In this document: positions 53,180 to 63,015 of the stretch, in pieces
How positions within the stretch are numbered: position 1 is the stretch's first letter
How the letters are laid out: the number at the start of each line of letters is the position of its first letter
Assembly (NCBI RefSeq): GCF_042186555.1
Contig: NC_133328.1
Location: forward strand, 333,506,039-333,570,038
Length of the DNA stretch: 64,000 nt
DNA from: Aquarana catesbeiana
Lineage: Eukaryota > Chordata > Amphibia > Anura > Ranidae
Direction: 5' to 3'
Notes under the pieces: model-generated
The model's database searches: none
Told to the model about the DNA's origin: nothing
Seen by the model: only the letters and a program-made list of their open reading frames with translations
Program-made: the position numbers and the translations under genes

Positions 53180-54877
53180 ATGGAACATCACTACGCCAGA
53201 CTCAAGCGCAGCACCTTGAAGGATCTCCTGGAAGCCCGTGGAAAAGTCTCCAGCAACAAATCCAAAGCGACTCTCATCACCGAACTAATGGAGATTGACC
53301 AGGCCAGCAACCCACCAGCAGACACCTCAGAGGCGACAGAGTTCCAGCGTGACGTCCAGTGGCGACAGGCCTTGTATGGTACTCACCCCCCGCAGGAGGT
53401 TATCAGTCAAGTGTTAACAGAGGTGTCTCAGCTGCGAATGGCTGAACTCCAGCGGGACCAAGGAGCGTCAGTTATGTTCAACCGGGAAGCTCCAGCGGCC
53501 CGCAAAAAGCTACCCTATGCCGCCTTCCGCATGTTTCAAGATGGTGAAGATGAGATGGATGTTTACCTGCAAATGTTTGAGCGGCAATGCGGTCTCCAAG
53601 GTGTCAATAAAGCAGATTGGGTCACGCTCCTGGTCAGCCGTCTCACAGGAAGGGCTGCAGAGGCATACAATAATGTCCCTGATGAGATCAGCCAGGACTA
53701 TGACCGGGTAAAAGAAAGACTATTGGCTCGCTTCGGCATTACTCCAGAGGCACACCGTTTGAGGTTTCGCAACCTCTGCCGAAAGGAGAGAGAGCCTTAC
53801 ACAGAATGGGCTCATCAAATGACCCGAGCAGCGGAGAGTTGGATGACCGGGTGCCAAGCTGTTACCATGGCAGATGCGCTCCAGCTAATCCTCCTGGAAC
53901 AATTCTACGATCATACCCCACATGAGGTTAGAGACTGGGTAAAGGATCGGCGGCCAGTCACAGTAGATGAAGCTGCCACCCTAGCTGACCAATACGTGGA
54001 TTCAAGGTGGACTGTACAACCAGAGCCTAAGACCCCAGCTCGGCCTGTCCCCAACATTCCACGGAGCGTTGCCCCTCCACTCCAGCCGTCGATCCCCGGC
54101 CCCACTCAGCTACCATCTTCACGAGGAAAAGGGGACCTCTGCTACAGATGCAACCAAACAGGGCATGTTAGGAGGTATTGTCCGCAGAATGTTTCCCAGG
54201 ACGTGCGGAACAACAGGCCCCTTGGACCTGCCCGGGCTGCTGCACACTGTCATGAGAGAGATGATGTGACTTACCCAAGCGAGGAGAATATTGGAATTCT
54301 ACATGAGGCAGACCCTGTGCAAGCTGCCACTACAGATAATCGTTTGCACCATCGACAAGCCGTGTGGATTAATGGTCGGGCTGCCCAGGGACTGCGGGAC
54401 ACGGGAGCTACTATTACCCTGATACAGTCCCGAATGATAAACCCAGCAGAGCAGACGGGACGGTCTGTGGCTGTGCGGGTGGCCGGGGGAAATGTTATGC
54501 GGGTCCCCACTGCCAGGGTTCACCTTGATTGGGGTTCGGGGGCCAAAGAAGTGGAAGTGGGAATAATGCAGAACTTACCTGCAGAGGTTTTGTTGGGCAA
54601 CGATTTGGGACATTTAAATTCAGCCTTCTCCCTGGATGTATCCCCGGAAGCCTATCCTGTTACCACCCGCCAGCAAGCCCGGATGGAGGTGCGCTCCCTT
54701 GAGGACGGGACCCAGGTAAGACCTGTCACTCCTGACCTAGACTGTACTACCCCAACTATCCCTACCCCGACTTGGGCTTCTCCCCAAGAATTTGCTCAGG
54801 CAACTCTTAGCGACCCTTCCTTAGCTAGCTATAGGGAAAGAGCAGGATTGGACCCTGGGGGGTTGGAGAGGGAGTGA
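53180..54877 (+). CDS. Gmr1-like gag-protease
   Basis: 565 codons from an ATG 80 bp after the LTR. The N-terminal segment (KRSTLKDLLEARGKVSSNKS, about 8-30) resembles a SAP-type DNA-binding helix pair. The capsid region (about 90-270) contains DGEDEMDVYLQMFERQCGL, WVTLLVSRLTGRAAEAYNNV, RLLARFGIT and FRNLCRKE, as in gypsy Gag and SCAN domains. A CCHC knuckle CYRCNQTGHVRRYC is at about 321-334. An aspartic protease active site RDTGATITLI is at about 406-415, with a LLGNDLG flap-end motif near 470. Gag packages element RNA and the protease trims the polyprotein. The frame ends at a TGA (54875-54877), with pol continuing in the same frame behind it. That TGA fits decay of a CGA Arg codon, but read-through cannot be excluded. 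Confidence 0.92.
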   Translation: MEHHYARLKRSTLKDLLEARGKVSSNKSKATLITELMEIDQASNPPADTSEATEFQRDVQWRQALYGTHPPQEVISQVLTEVSQLRMAELQRDQGASVMFNREAPAARKKLPYAAFRMFQDGEDEMDVYLQMFERQCGLQGVNKADWVTLLVSRLTGRAAEAYNNVPDEISQDYDRVKERLLARFGITPEAHRLRFRNLCRKEREPYTEWAHQMTRAAESWMTGCQAVTMADALQLILLEQFYDHTPHEVRDWVKDRRPVTVDEAATLADQYVDSRWTVQPEPKTPARPVPNIPRSVAPPLQPSIPGPTQLPSSRGKGDLCYRCNQTGHVRRYCPQNVSQDVRNNRPLGPARAAAHCHERDDVTYPSEENIGILHEADPVQAATTDNRLHHRQAVWINGRAAQGLRDTGATITLIQSRMINPAEQTGRSVAVRVAGGNVMRVPTARVHLDWGSGAKEVEVGIMQNLPAEVLLGNDLGHLNSAFSLDVSPEAYPVTTRQQARMEVRSLEDGTQVRPVTPDLDCTTPTIPTPTWASPQEFAQATLSDPSLASYRERAGLDPGGLERE

Positions 54878-57494
54878 ATAAAGTGGGTCCAGGGATTACT
54901 CTATCGGGTTACTGAGGGAAAGACAGCCTCCCATCCACCCAAGCGGCAGCTGGTTGTGCCGCAGAAATATCGTCATGACCTGCTGCGCATTGGGCATGAC
55001 ATACCCTTAGCTGGACACCTGGGGATGTCCCGGAACCTCCACCGTCTGACTCAGTCATTTTTTTGGCCAGGGATTACAGGGGATGTCCGACAGTATTGCC
55101 GGACCTGTGACACATGCCAGCGGGTGGGTAAGCATGGGGGCCCGCTAAAAGCTCCCCTACACCCTTTACCGATCATTGATGAACCCTTTAGCCGCGTTGC
55201 CATAGACCTGGTTGGACCATTGCCCAGACCTAGTCCTTCTGGGAAGAGATATATCCTTACTGTGGTGGATTATGCCACCCGGTACCCGGAGGCCATTCCC
55301 CTGGCAAATATCCATGCAGAAACTGTGGCTGATGCTTTGCTCCGGATCTTTGCCAGGGTGGGTTTCCCTCGGGAAATCATCTCTGACCAGGGGACCCAGT
55401 TCACTGCTGAGCTCACTCAGCAGTTATGGAGGCTCTGTGGGATAAAGCCCCTACAGAGTTCTCCCTATCACCCCCAGACCAACGGACTGTGTGAGAGGTT
55501 CAACGGAACACTGAAACAGCTGCTTAGGACATTTGCAACCTCTCACAGGGATTGGGAGAGATATCTGCCACACCTTCTCTTCGCTTATCGGGAGGTGCCG
55601 CAGGAATCTACCGGGTTCTCCCCATTTGCGTTACTGTATGGGAGGCGGGTGAGGGGGCCCCTAGATCTAGTCAGAGCCCACTGGGAAGGGGGAATTGATC
55701 CCCAAGGGTCCTCTATCGTAGCATACGTTCTTGAGTTTAGGGACAGACTGAAGGAGCTCACGGACACTGTCCAGGAGAACCTTCGGGCTGCCCAAAGGCG
55801 GCAGAAACGATGGTACGATCGTACTGCTCGGAACCACACTCTGGAGGTTGGGCAGAAGGTTCTTGCCCTCAGGCCAACCAAGCAGGACAAGTTACAGGCC
55901 ACTTGGCAGGGACCTTACCGGGTTGTGGCAAAGCTCTGTGACACAACCTACCTAGTGGCTAAATGTTCGGATGAAAGAGTCAGATGGACCTTTCATGTGA
56001 ACATGTTGAAAGCATACTGGGAAAGATCAGGAGAGGTAGCCGCTATATGTGCTCCAGCTGTGGAAGATTCTGAGAATCTTCCCCTGCTGGTGCTCCCGGA
56101 GCTAAATAGAATTACTGCAGGGGTAGAGATGATAAAGCTTGACGACCAGCTAGGGCCGACGCAGAGAGAACAAGCTAGACAGGTCCTTTGTCAGAGAAGG
56201 GAAATGTTCTCCACAGTCCCCGGGTACACTACTATGGCAGTGCACCGTGTGGAAACCCCGGGACAACTGCCGCTAAGACAGGCGGCTTACCGGATACCTG
56301 ACGCAGTGAGAGAGGGGATGCATCATGAGATTAAGGAGATGCTTGAATTGGGAGTCATTGAGCCATCCAGCAGCCCCTGGGCTTCCCCGGTGGTCCTTGT
56401 ACCGAAGCGGGATGGCACAACTCGCTTCTGTGTAGACTACCACAGATTAAATGAGTGCACCACCACTGATGCTTACCCTATGCCCCGGGTCGATGATCTG
56501 TTAGATCGCATTGCTCGGGGAAAATTCCTGACAACCCTTGACCTATGCAAAGGATACTGGCAAATTCCTCTGGATGCGGAATCTATTCCGAAATCGGCTT
56601 TCATTACCCCATTTGGCTTATACCAGTCTAAAGTAATGCCATTTGGGATGAAGAATGCACTGGAGACTTTCCAGAGAATGGTAGACCAACTCCTCGATGG
56701 CCTCCAGGACTATGCTTGTGCATATCTGGACGACATTGCGATCTACAGTGATACCTGGGAGGACCATCTGGTTCACCTGGGTGTCGTGTTAGACTGCATC
56801 AAGGCTGCAGGACTAACCCTTAAGCCAGAGAAATGCAGCATAGGGATGTCCGAGGTACAGTACCTTGGACATCGAGTAGGCAGTGGACAACAACGACCTG
56901 AGCCTGCTAAGATTGAGGCAGTTGCCAAGTGGCCGACCCCCCGTACTAAAACCCAGGTCCTGGCGTTCCTCGGCACAGCTGGGTACTATAGGAAATTTGT
57001 CCCGCAATATAGTTCCCCAACAGGTACTGTGGTCCCCCGAGTGTGAAGCTGCCTTCCAATGATTAAAGAATGCACTAACTTCAGCTCCTGTTCTAGCTGC
57101 CCCTGACCCAACCAAACGTTTTTGTGTCCACACAGATGCCTCTACATTTGGGCTGGGGGCAGTACTGAGCCAAGTAGGACCTGATGGCGGTGAGCACCCA
57201 GTGGCCTACATCAGTTGGAAGCTGCTACCCAGGGAAGTCGGTTATGCAGCCGTGGAGAAGGAGTGTTTGGCGCTGGTGTGGGCTCTCAAGAAATTCCAAC
57301 CTTATCTCTACGGACGATCTTTTACGGTGCTCACCGACCACAATCCATTAATCTGGCTTAATCGGGTCTCCAGGGATAATGGACGTTTGTTACGATGGAG
57401 CTTGGCACTGCAGCCCTACAATTTTACCATACAGTATCGTCCAGGAAAGCAGAATGGGAATGCTGATGGACTTTCCCGGCAAACTGAACTATAA
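54878..57494 (+). pseudogene. Gmr1-like pol: integrase, then RT, then RNase H
   Basis: Same frame as gag, open to 57046. The H2C2 finger (HDIPLAGH, CRTCDTC) starts near 54995. The integrase core has AIDLVGP, SDQGTQF and GLCERFNG (the D, D, E residues), and the GPYR-containing tail lies near 55910. RT follows with SSPWASPVVLVPKRDGT, TTLDLCKGYWQIPL and the catalytic YLDD box near 56725, then VQYLGHRVG and LAFLGTAGYYRKFVP. Around 57015-57060 part of the RT-RNase H connection is missing, the frame shifts and a stop follows (57058-57060). RNase H resumes in another frame (57120-57494: HTDASTFGLGAVLSQ, AVEKECLALVWAL, LTDHNPLIWL, NADGLSRQ). No chromodomain is present. Confidence 0.93.
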
Positions 57495-57571
57495 AACTCT
57501 CCCGGACAGCCCCAAGCTGACCCGTGGTGGATCTAGTTGGGTCTGCCGGACTATGGGACAGGGGGGGGCAC

Positions 57572-58059
57572 TGTCACGGACACTGGCTGCAAGGACCTTT
57601 TTCTGTCCACATTCACCCTGTTATTTGGTATTTCTATATTAATCTTTTATTTTTTTGGACTTGCCCAAAGACTATTCTCAGTTGTTTATTCTGAACAATA
57701 CATGACTCTTGAAAGAGCTGATCACATTAACCTGCAGAGACAAACTGTCTGGTCACCAGGTCTGCCTTAAGTGTTGTGTTAATTAACATGTTAATTATAT
57801 TATTGTCTTTTAAGTTTTTGTTAGAGGGGAGGGGGGGAGAGTCCATGAGTCAGCCCTACCTCGTTATCTAACCCCTTGTGTTAAATGTGTATAAAAAGGC
57901 TGTATTCTGTCCAAGAAAGCAGTCAAGATTCTACAAGCTATTATCGACTAGACTTGTATTTAATGCAGCTATAATATTATATCTGTCTGATGGTCATACT
58001 GGAGGAATTGGTGTTATTGACGGAGGCACTCAGTGGAGTGTGGGATAGGATCCGTCACA
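57572..58059 (+). repeat. 3' LTR of the Gmr1-like element
   Basis: Same length as the 5' LTR and about 11 differences by eye, several of them C/T or G/A. It carries AAGAAA in place of the poly(A) signal. Confidence 0.95.
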
Positions 58060-59629
58060 CATGCGTAGCCCCTTGAACGCCTACGGAGCACTGCTGGTTT
58101 CTGAGGACAAAGCAGAGGAAGAAGCCATGGATGAAGAAGAAGAGGAGGGGGTGATGGAGAGAGGTGTGTCAGAATCATTAGTAGTGGCATTTTGGAGGCA
58201 TGGTGGTAGAACAACCTCCAACACTACTGCACCTTGTTCTGCATCCTTCCCAGCTGCCAGCAGAGTCACCCAATGCGCCGTGAAATTTAGGTAACGTCCC
58301 TGTCCATGCCTGCTGGACCATGAGTCAGTGGTAATATGCCCCTTACCGCTGACCGCCTTTTCCAGCGAGGCATGGACATTGCCTTCCACAGGCCGGTAGA
58401 GAGCCGGAATCGCCTTCCGTGAGAAAAAGTAGTTTGGGTACCTGCCACTGAGGAACCACACATTCCACAAACTCACGGAAGGGGGCAGAGTCTACCAACT
58501 GAAAAGGTAGCAGTTGAAGTGCTAGCAATTTTGCCAAGCTAGCATTCAACCGCTGGGCATGTGGATGGCTGGGAGCGAACTTCTTTCGGCGGTGCAGCAG
58601 CTGGGGCAGGGAAATTTGCCTGGCACAATCTGACGTCGGTGTACCGAAAGCAGATTGCCCACAAGTACTTGGCTGTGACACACCTAATTCTACACCTTCA
58701 TTCCTCTCAGTGCAGGTCTCAGAGAGGACTGAAGGTATAGTGGGGTTGGAGATCTCAGCTGATGAGGAGCAAGGAGAGGTCCTCTTTGTTCTTTGGTGTG
58801 GGTCTTTTAGATACGCTTGCCAACGAACTGCATGGCAGGTCAACATATGTCTGGTCAAGCATGTGGTGCCCAAGCGGGAGATGTTTTGGCCACGCGAGAT
58901 ACGCTTGAGACATATGTTGCAAATAGCAGCGGTGCGATCTGATGCACTCGTCTCAAAAAAGGCCCACACCAAAGAACTTTTGTAATAACACGAAGAAGGA
59001 GCTTTGCAGTGTGATGCAGTCAGTGTGCTGCCCTTAGGCTGGCTCCTGGAGGGCATCCTGCCTCATTGGTGATGTGCCTCCTCCTCCTCCTCTCTCCTAT
59101 CAGGCACCCACGTTGAGTCAGTGACCTCATCATCCTCTCCCTCCTCATCACTGGAGCAAACCTGGCAGTATGCTGCAGCAGGGGGAGCACGACTGCCAGA
59201 TTGCTGTCCTTCTTGGGCACCCCCTCTGTCCATGCTCACGTTACTGCCTTCATCTAGCTCAGTATCATCATCAGAGCCTTCTAAACGCTGGGCATCCTCC
59301 TGGAGCATGTACCCAACACTGTGGTCAAACAGTTCGAGGGATTCCTCAGGAGGACATGGTGGGGCTAGGGAAGGAGTCACTGATGCCATTGAGCCAAGGG
59401 AAGAGGCCGCATTGGCAGCTGCTTTGCCAGACAAAGTACCTTGAGCATGGGTGAAAGAGGATGAGGCGGATGACGACAGCCTGGTCATCCACTCAACCAA
59501 GTCTTCCGCATGTTACGGCTCAACACGGCTAGCTGCTGAAAAAAAGGCCAAGCATGTCCCACGGCCACGTGCTAATGAGGATGCACCGTCTCCATGACCA
59601 GCACTGTTGCCTCTACACACAGAGGTAGC

Positions 59630-60019
59630 TTTAGCTAAACACTGTGCAGAGGTTGCACTACGCTAACTTGTAGCTTTAGCTGAACACTGTTCAGAGGAAG
59701 CACTACACTAACTTGTAGCTTTAGCTGAACACTGTGCAGAGGTAGCACTACACTAACTTGTAGCTTTAGCTGAACATTGTGAGGAGGACGCACTACGCTA
59801 ACTTGTAGCTTTAGCTGAACACTGTGCACTACACTAACTTGTAGCTTTAGCTGAACACTGTTCAGAGGACGCACTACACAAACTTGTAGCTTTAGCTGAA
59901 CACTGTGCAGAGGTCGCACTACACTAACTTGTAGCTTTAGCTGAACACTGCGCAGAGGTCACACTAAACTAACTTGTAGCTTTAGCTGAACACTGTGAGG
60001 AGGACACACTACACTAACT
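59630..60019. repeat. 45-bp minisatellite in the hAT 5' region
   Basis: About nine units of AACTTGTAGCTTTAGCTGAA plus 25 bp, one unit shortened to about 36 bp. As 45 is a multiple of three, the minus strand is stop-free through most of the array (94 codons, a Val/Leu/Gln-rich 15-mer). Not credited as coding. Confidence 0.9.
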
Positions 60020-60639
60020 GTAAATAGTCTAGCTGCCTGACTGTGGTACTAATAGGATCAGAAGAACACCAGCAGTTTTCTTCAGGTAGCTGTAAATACT
60101 GTAACAACACAAGCCTGCCTGTCAGTAGGAAGATAATAGCAGGAACGGATCTAGCTAAACTGAATACAGTGTATGTATATATATACACAACACCTGGGAT
60201 GCATATATATATACACAATACATTGTAAGTGCAGCTAACTGACTGACTGTCCTGCCTAATCTATCTAACTTAAATCAAATGACACTGTCTCTCTGTCTCT
60301 GTCTCTCAATGCCCTAACACACTACACAGGTCTGCCATGCAGGCGGCCTTATATAGTGTGGGGCGTGTACTAAACCCCCTGAGACATAATTGGCCAAAGC
60401 CAGCCTGGCTTTGGACAATTACAGCTCTCTCTACAGACGGCGCTGTGATTGGCCAAGCATGCGGGTCATAGTGCATGCTTGGCCAATCATCAGCCAGCAA
60501 TGCACTGCAATGCCGTGGGCCGTGACGAGCCACACAAATTTGGCGCGAATGGCCCATATCGTTTGCAAATCGATGAACGGGCGAACAGACAACGTTCGAG
60601 TCGAACATGGGTTCGACTCAAACTCGAAGCTCATCCCTA
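60020..60639. other. hAT terminal region, non-coding
   Basis: Contains TA-rich ATATATATAC clusters (60176-60212), duplicated GGCCAAGCATG motifs (60452 and 60480) and the sub-terminal GTTCGA repeats before the terminus. Confidence 0.5.
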
Positions 60640-60953
60640 CATATTAGCCTTCAGTGAGAACTTTGGATTTTGCAGGTTCGAGCCCCATTGACTTCCACTA
60701 TTCCAGCATATGTGATCTGACAGGCATTATTGCCACCATAGGGCTGCTTTCCATTTGCATTAGCGCTGACTTTCTGAGAGTTGAAGTCTTTCTGGCCTTT
60801 TTTGAGAGTTATTTTTTGGTACTGCAGGAGAATTTTTTGGCGCTATAGTAAATGACCCCCACTGTGCATCTTCCAAATTTGGCTTTTAAAATGTGTCAAA
60901 AAATTTTAAAACTTGGTCCCCAAAAATATAAACTGGTGTCATTTGGTAGTTAT

Positions 60954-62721
60954 TTAGATTTTTCCTAGTACATCAATCATGTTCTTCAGTTTTTGTTCTA
61001 TGTCATTTGTTTTTTGCTTGATAAGTCTAAATAATGACTACAAAACATGATGTCCTGGATTAGTCTTTGTGCACTCGTGTCAGTCGTGAAATGAGTAGAT
61101 TGTTCTTCCACAACATGCACCTCACCTAAAAGAAAAATACACACCATGTATTATAAATATGCAGGCATACATCTATTACCTGAATCTGTGGTGTCAGACA
61201 CTCACCTGTTGTGGTGACAATTTCCACCACCTCTCTTTCCTCCACATCCTCTGGTTGTGGTGTCCTCTATTCCCCTTCTTCAGGAGGTGGGGGGTTCCTG
61301 GTGTCCTCAGACATCCGGAGTCTTTTCTCCCCTATGAGAATGAAACAAAAAGGTATACTTAGCACACAGATATTTGTGGCCAGAAATATAAATGTGAAAC
61401 ATTGCTTGGAAGTGGGGTACAATTGTCTGTTTTGGCAGAGTTCCAAGTTGAAGACATTATTTATTCCCTTAAAGAAGGAATACACCTAAAAAAAAATATT
61501 AAAAGCCAGCAGCTACAAATACTGCAGCTGCTGACTTTTAATAAATGGACATTTACCTGTCCTGGAGTCCAGCGATGTCGGCAGCCGAAGCCGATCACTC
61601 GCTTGGCTCTCGGCTGCTTACGCTGCCATTCTCTGTGAGGGAATCAGGAAGTGAAGGACTGCGGCTTCACTTCTCGGTTCCCTACTGTGCATGTGTAAGT
61701 CGCGCTGCGCATCCTAAGTGGTCCCTGCTATCTCCTGGGACCTGTGTGTTTCCCAGGAGACAGGGGGGTGCGGGAAGGGGCGTGACTCCCACGGGAGTCT
61801 ATTCCAGGAAGTGGGTTCAAATACCTGTAGTAGACAGGTATCTGCACCCCCCTCCCCCCTGAAAGGTGCCAATTGTGGCACCGGAGGGGGGGAGGAATCA
61901 GATGAGTGGAAGTTCCACTTTTGGGTGGAACTTCGCTTTAACAAAGCTGCAGTACTTACCTTTTTTGGACAAGTTTCACACATGTAGACACCCCAGGTAT
62001 TCACTGGAGTACCTGTGTGGGACACCCTAAAAAGTTTGTTCTTGTGTCCCACACTAGTGCTCCTAGAGTCCAGATGTGTAAACAGTTGCTGAGTGTCCTC
62101 TCCTTACATTACACTGAATCAAGTTTGCAATTCATTCTAGTTACAAACACATCTAGACAACAATGTCCTAAACTGCCTTTAATACAAATTAGCATGACCA
62201 AATGTAATTAACTCTGTATCTGCCAAAAACATGTTTCCTACGACCGATTACTGTGCCCACGAGCCTGAAAGTCGCCATTTTATACTGTACAATAGTAAAG
62301 AAAAGCTCATGGAGCACATGGAGCACATGCAAGTTATAATAATAATAATAGGAACACACGACAACTACTTACTTTTTAGAAGCACTTTCTTGATTCTTCT
62401 GTACTGATCCTGCTCCCTCAATTTCAGGTCTGACCAGCGTTTCCTCAATTGCTCCTTGGATCGTCGTACCCCAAAATTCCTGTGAAGACTCTTCACAACT
62501 TTAGTCATGATCTTGGCCTTTCTCACATTTGGGTTTAGGTAAGGTCCATACTTCCCATCATAGTCGGCCCTCTTCAAGATGTCCACCATCTGCACCATCT
62601 CTACAAAGGCCATATTTGAGGCCTTAAATCTTCTCCTCCGGGATCGGGACGTTTCAGGCTCCGGGCTTTCCTCCTCCTTGTTACTGCTATTATGCACCTG
62701 CTGTGTCTCCGCCATGTTCAT
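60954..62721 (-). pseudogene. Harbinger Myb/SANT-like protein gene, three exons
   Basis: Exon 1 62721-62373 starts at an ATG (MNMAETQQVHN) and ends AAAA before a GTAAGT donor. Exon 2 is 61331-61206 between an ATAG acceptor and a GTGAGTG donor. Exon 3 is 61125-60954 after TTTTCTTTTAG. Splice phases agree across both junctions. Exon 1 codes an acidic then Arg-rich segment and a trihelix/Myb-like domain (FVEMVQMVDILKRADYDGKY, GVRRSKEQLRKRWSDLKLRE). Exon 3 ends in a short amphipathic coil (IEQKLKNMIDVLGKI). Such proteins bind element DNA and help the Harbinger transposase into the nucleus and onto its ends. Breaks: TAG in exon 2 (61267-61269) and a frameshift in exon 3. A MITE (61468-61942) sits in intron 1. 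Confidence 0.8.
61468..61942. mobile_element. MITE in the first intron of the Myb-like gene
   Basis: TTAAAGAAGGAATACACC at the left and GGGTGGAACTTCGCTTTAA at the right are degenerate inverted ends. The interior is partly palindromic (AGCAGCTACAAATACTGCAGCTGCT; GGAGGGGGG against CCCCCCTCC). Target duplication unclear. Confidence 0.6.
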
Positions 62722-63015
62722 CTCCCACTGTGCTGAAAGAGAAGGGGAGTGGAATATTCTAGAAAGAACACCAGGGGCGGGCGACGTTTCACGCATGCGC
62801 AGTGTATATAAAGTTAACACTCGTGTGTCGTACGTACGTTCTGTGTGTGGAGGAAGGAGGACCGGAAGCGACGAACGTTATAATGAAGGTAACGTTTTAA
62901 CTTGGGACATCAGTGGCCTATACTTATTATAGATTGAGGCCTATATTGGGATACGATTAGGAGAGTTTAGCCTGAAATTTTGTGTTTTTGTATTGTGTTT
63001 GGTCTTTCAGCAAAG
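62722..63015. promoter_or_regulatory. Shared divergent promoter region of Harbinger Myb-like and MADF-like genes
   Basis: The two genes point away from each other with fewer than 300 bp between start codons. The interval has CGTACGTACG and GTATATAAAG (TATA-like, 62804-62813) and an ATGAAGGTAACG (62883) that could be a donor of a short leader exon whose acceptor is TTTCAG at 63010. Confidence 0.4.

Larger units (their letters stand above)
52612..58059 (+). mobile_element. Gmr1-like Ty3/gypsy retrotransposon with both LTRs
   Basis: 488-bp LTRs at 52612-53099 and 57572-58059, with a 5-bp TSD CATGC (52607-52611, 58060-58064) inside hAT transposase. The coding order is gag, protease, integrase, RT, RNase H, that is, integrase first. 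This copia-like order with gypsy-like proteins defines the Gmr1 group known from fish and other deuterostomes. A purine tract GGGACAGGGGGGGG precedes the 3' LTR. By eye the LTRs differ at about 11 positions. It is the best preserved element in the window but has a TGA between protease and integrase and a deletion before RNase H. Confidence 0.95.
50902..59500 (-). pseudogene. hAT (ZBED-type) transposase, interrupted by gypsy
   Basis: Order on the minus strand: an acidic N-terminal region (59500-59063), a TGA, then in the same frame a BED zinc finger (SSLVWAFFETSASDRTAAIC, NICLKRISRG, TCLTRHMLTCH), the RNase H-like core with the first Asp in ITTDSWSSRHG (58476-58081 frame), the second in GMGVCDNGTNLLSA (52586-52074), a helical insertion with a Glu-rich stretch (52077-51460), and the hATC dimerisation region (51303-50902: CPASSILSERTLSAAGGFV with the Glu). 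The gypsy insertion 52612-58059 splits it between the first and second Asp. Further breaks: the TGA at 59063 and frameshifts near 58400, 52100 and 51400. The three acidic residues themselves are retained. Confidence 0.9.
50070..60639 (-). mobile_element. 10.6 kb hAT transposon with 8-bp TSD, containing a gypsy
   Basis: TAGGGATGAGC at 50070 and GCTCATCCCTA at 60639 are the terminal inverted repeats, continued by CGAACACCC and TCGAGTTTGAGTCGAAC sub-terminal sequence. Flanks CATATAAG (50062-50069) and CATATTAG (60640-60647) agree at 7 of 8. Without the gypsy insertion it is about 5.1 kb. It codes a ZBED-type transposase on the minus strand (59500-50902). Confidence 0.9.
45664..60860. mobile_element. 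GGGGGTCATTTACTATAG element swollen by later insertions
   Basis: GGGGGTCATTTACTATAG begins at 45664 and its inverse CTATAGTAAATGACCCCC ends at 60860. ACT flanks both (45661-45663 and 60861-60863). Native sequence appears to be 45664 to about 46700 (with repeated GCGCTAATTAGC motifs) and about 60700-60860. The rest is SINE, Tc1, hAT and gypsy insertions. Alternative: the two ends belong to separate copies, since another GGCGCTATAGTAAAT occurs inside at 46108. No protein of its own is seen. Confidence 0.55.

Noticed and set aside
62883..62890. ATGAAG before GTAACG as a two-codon first exon of the MADF-like gene
   Set aside because: Joining it in frame to the acceptor at 63010 gives an immediate stop (CAA AGA TGA), so the start at 63016 is preferred; it could still be a leader exon.
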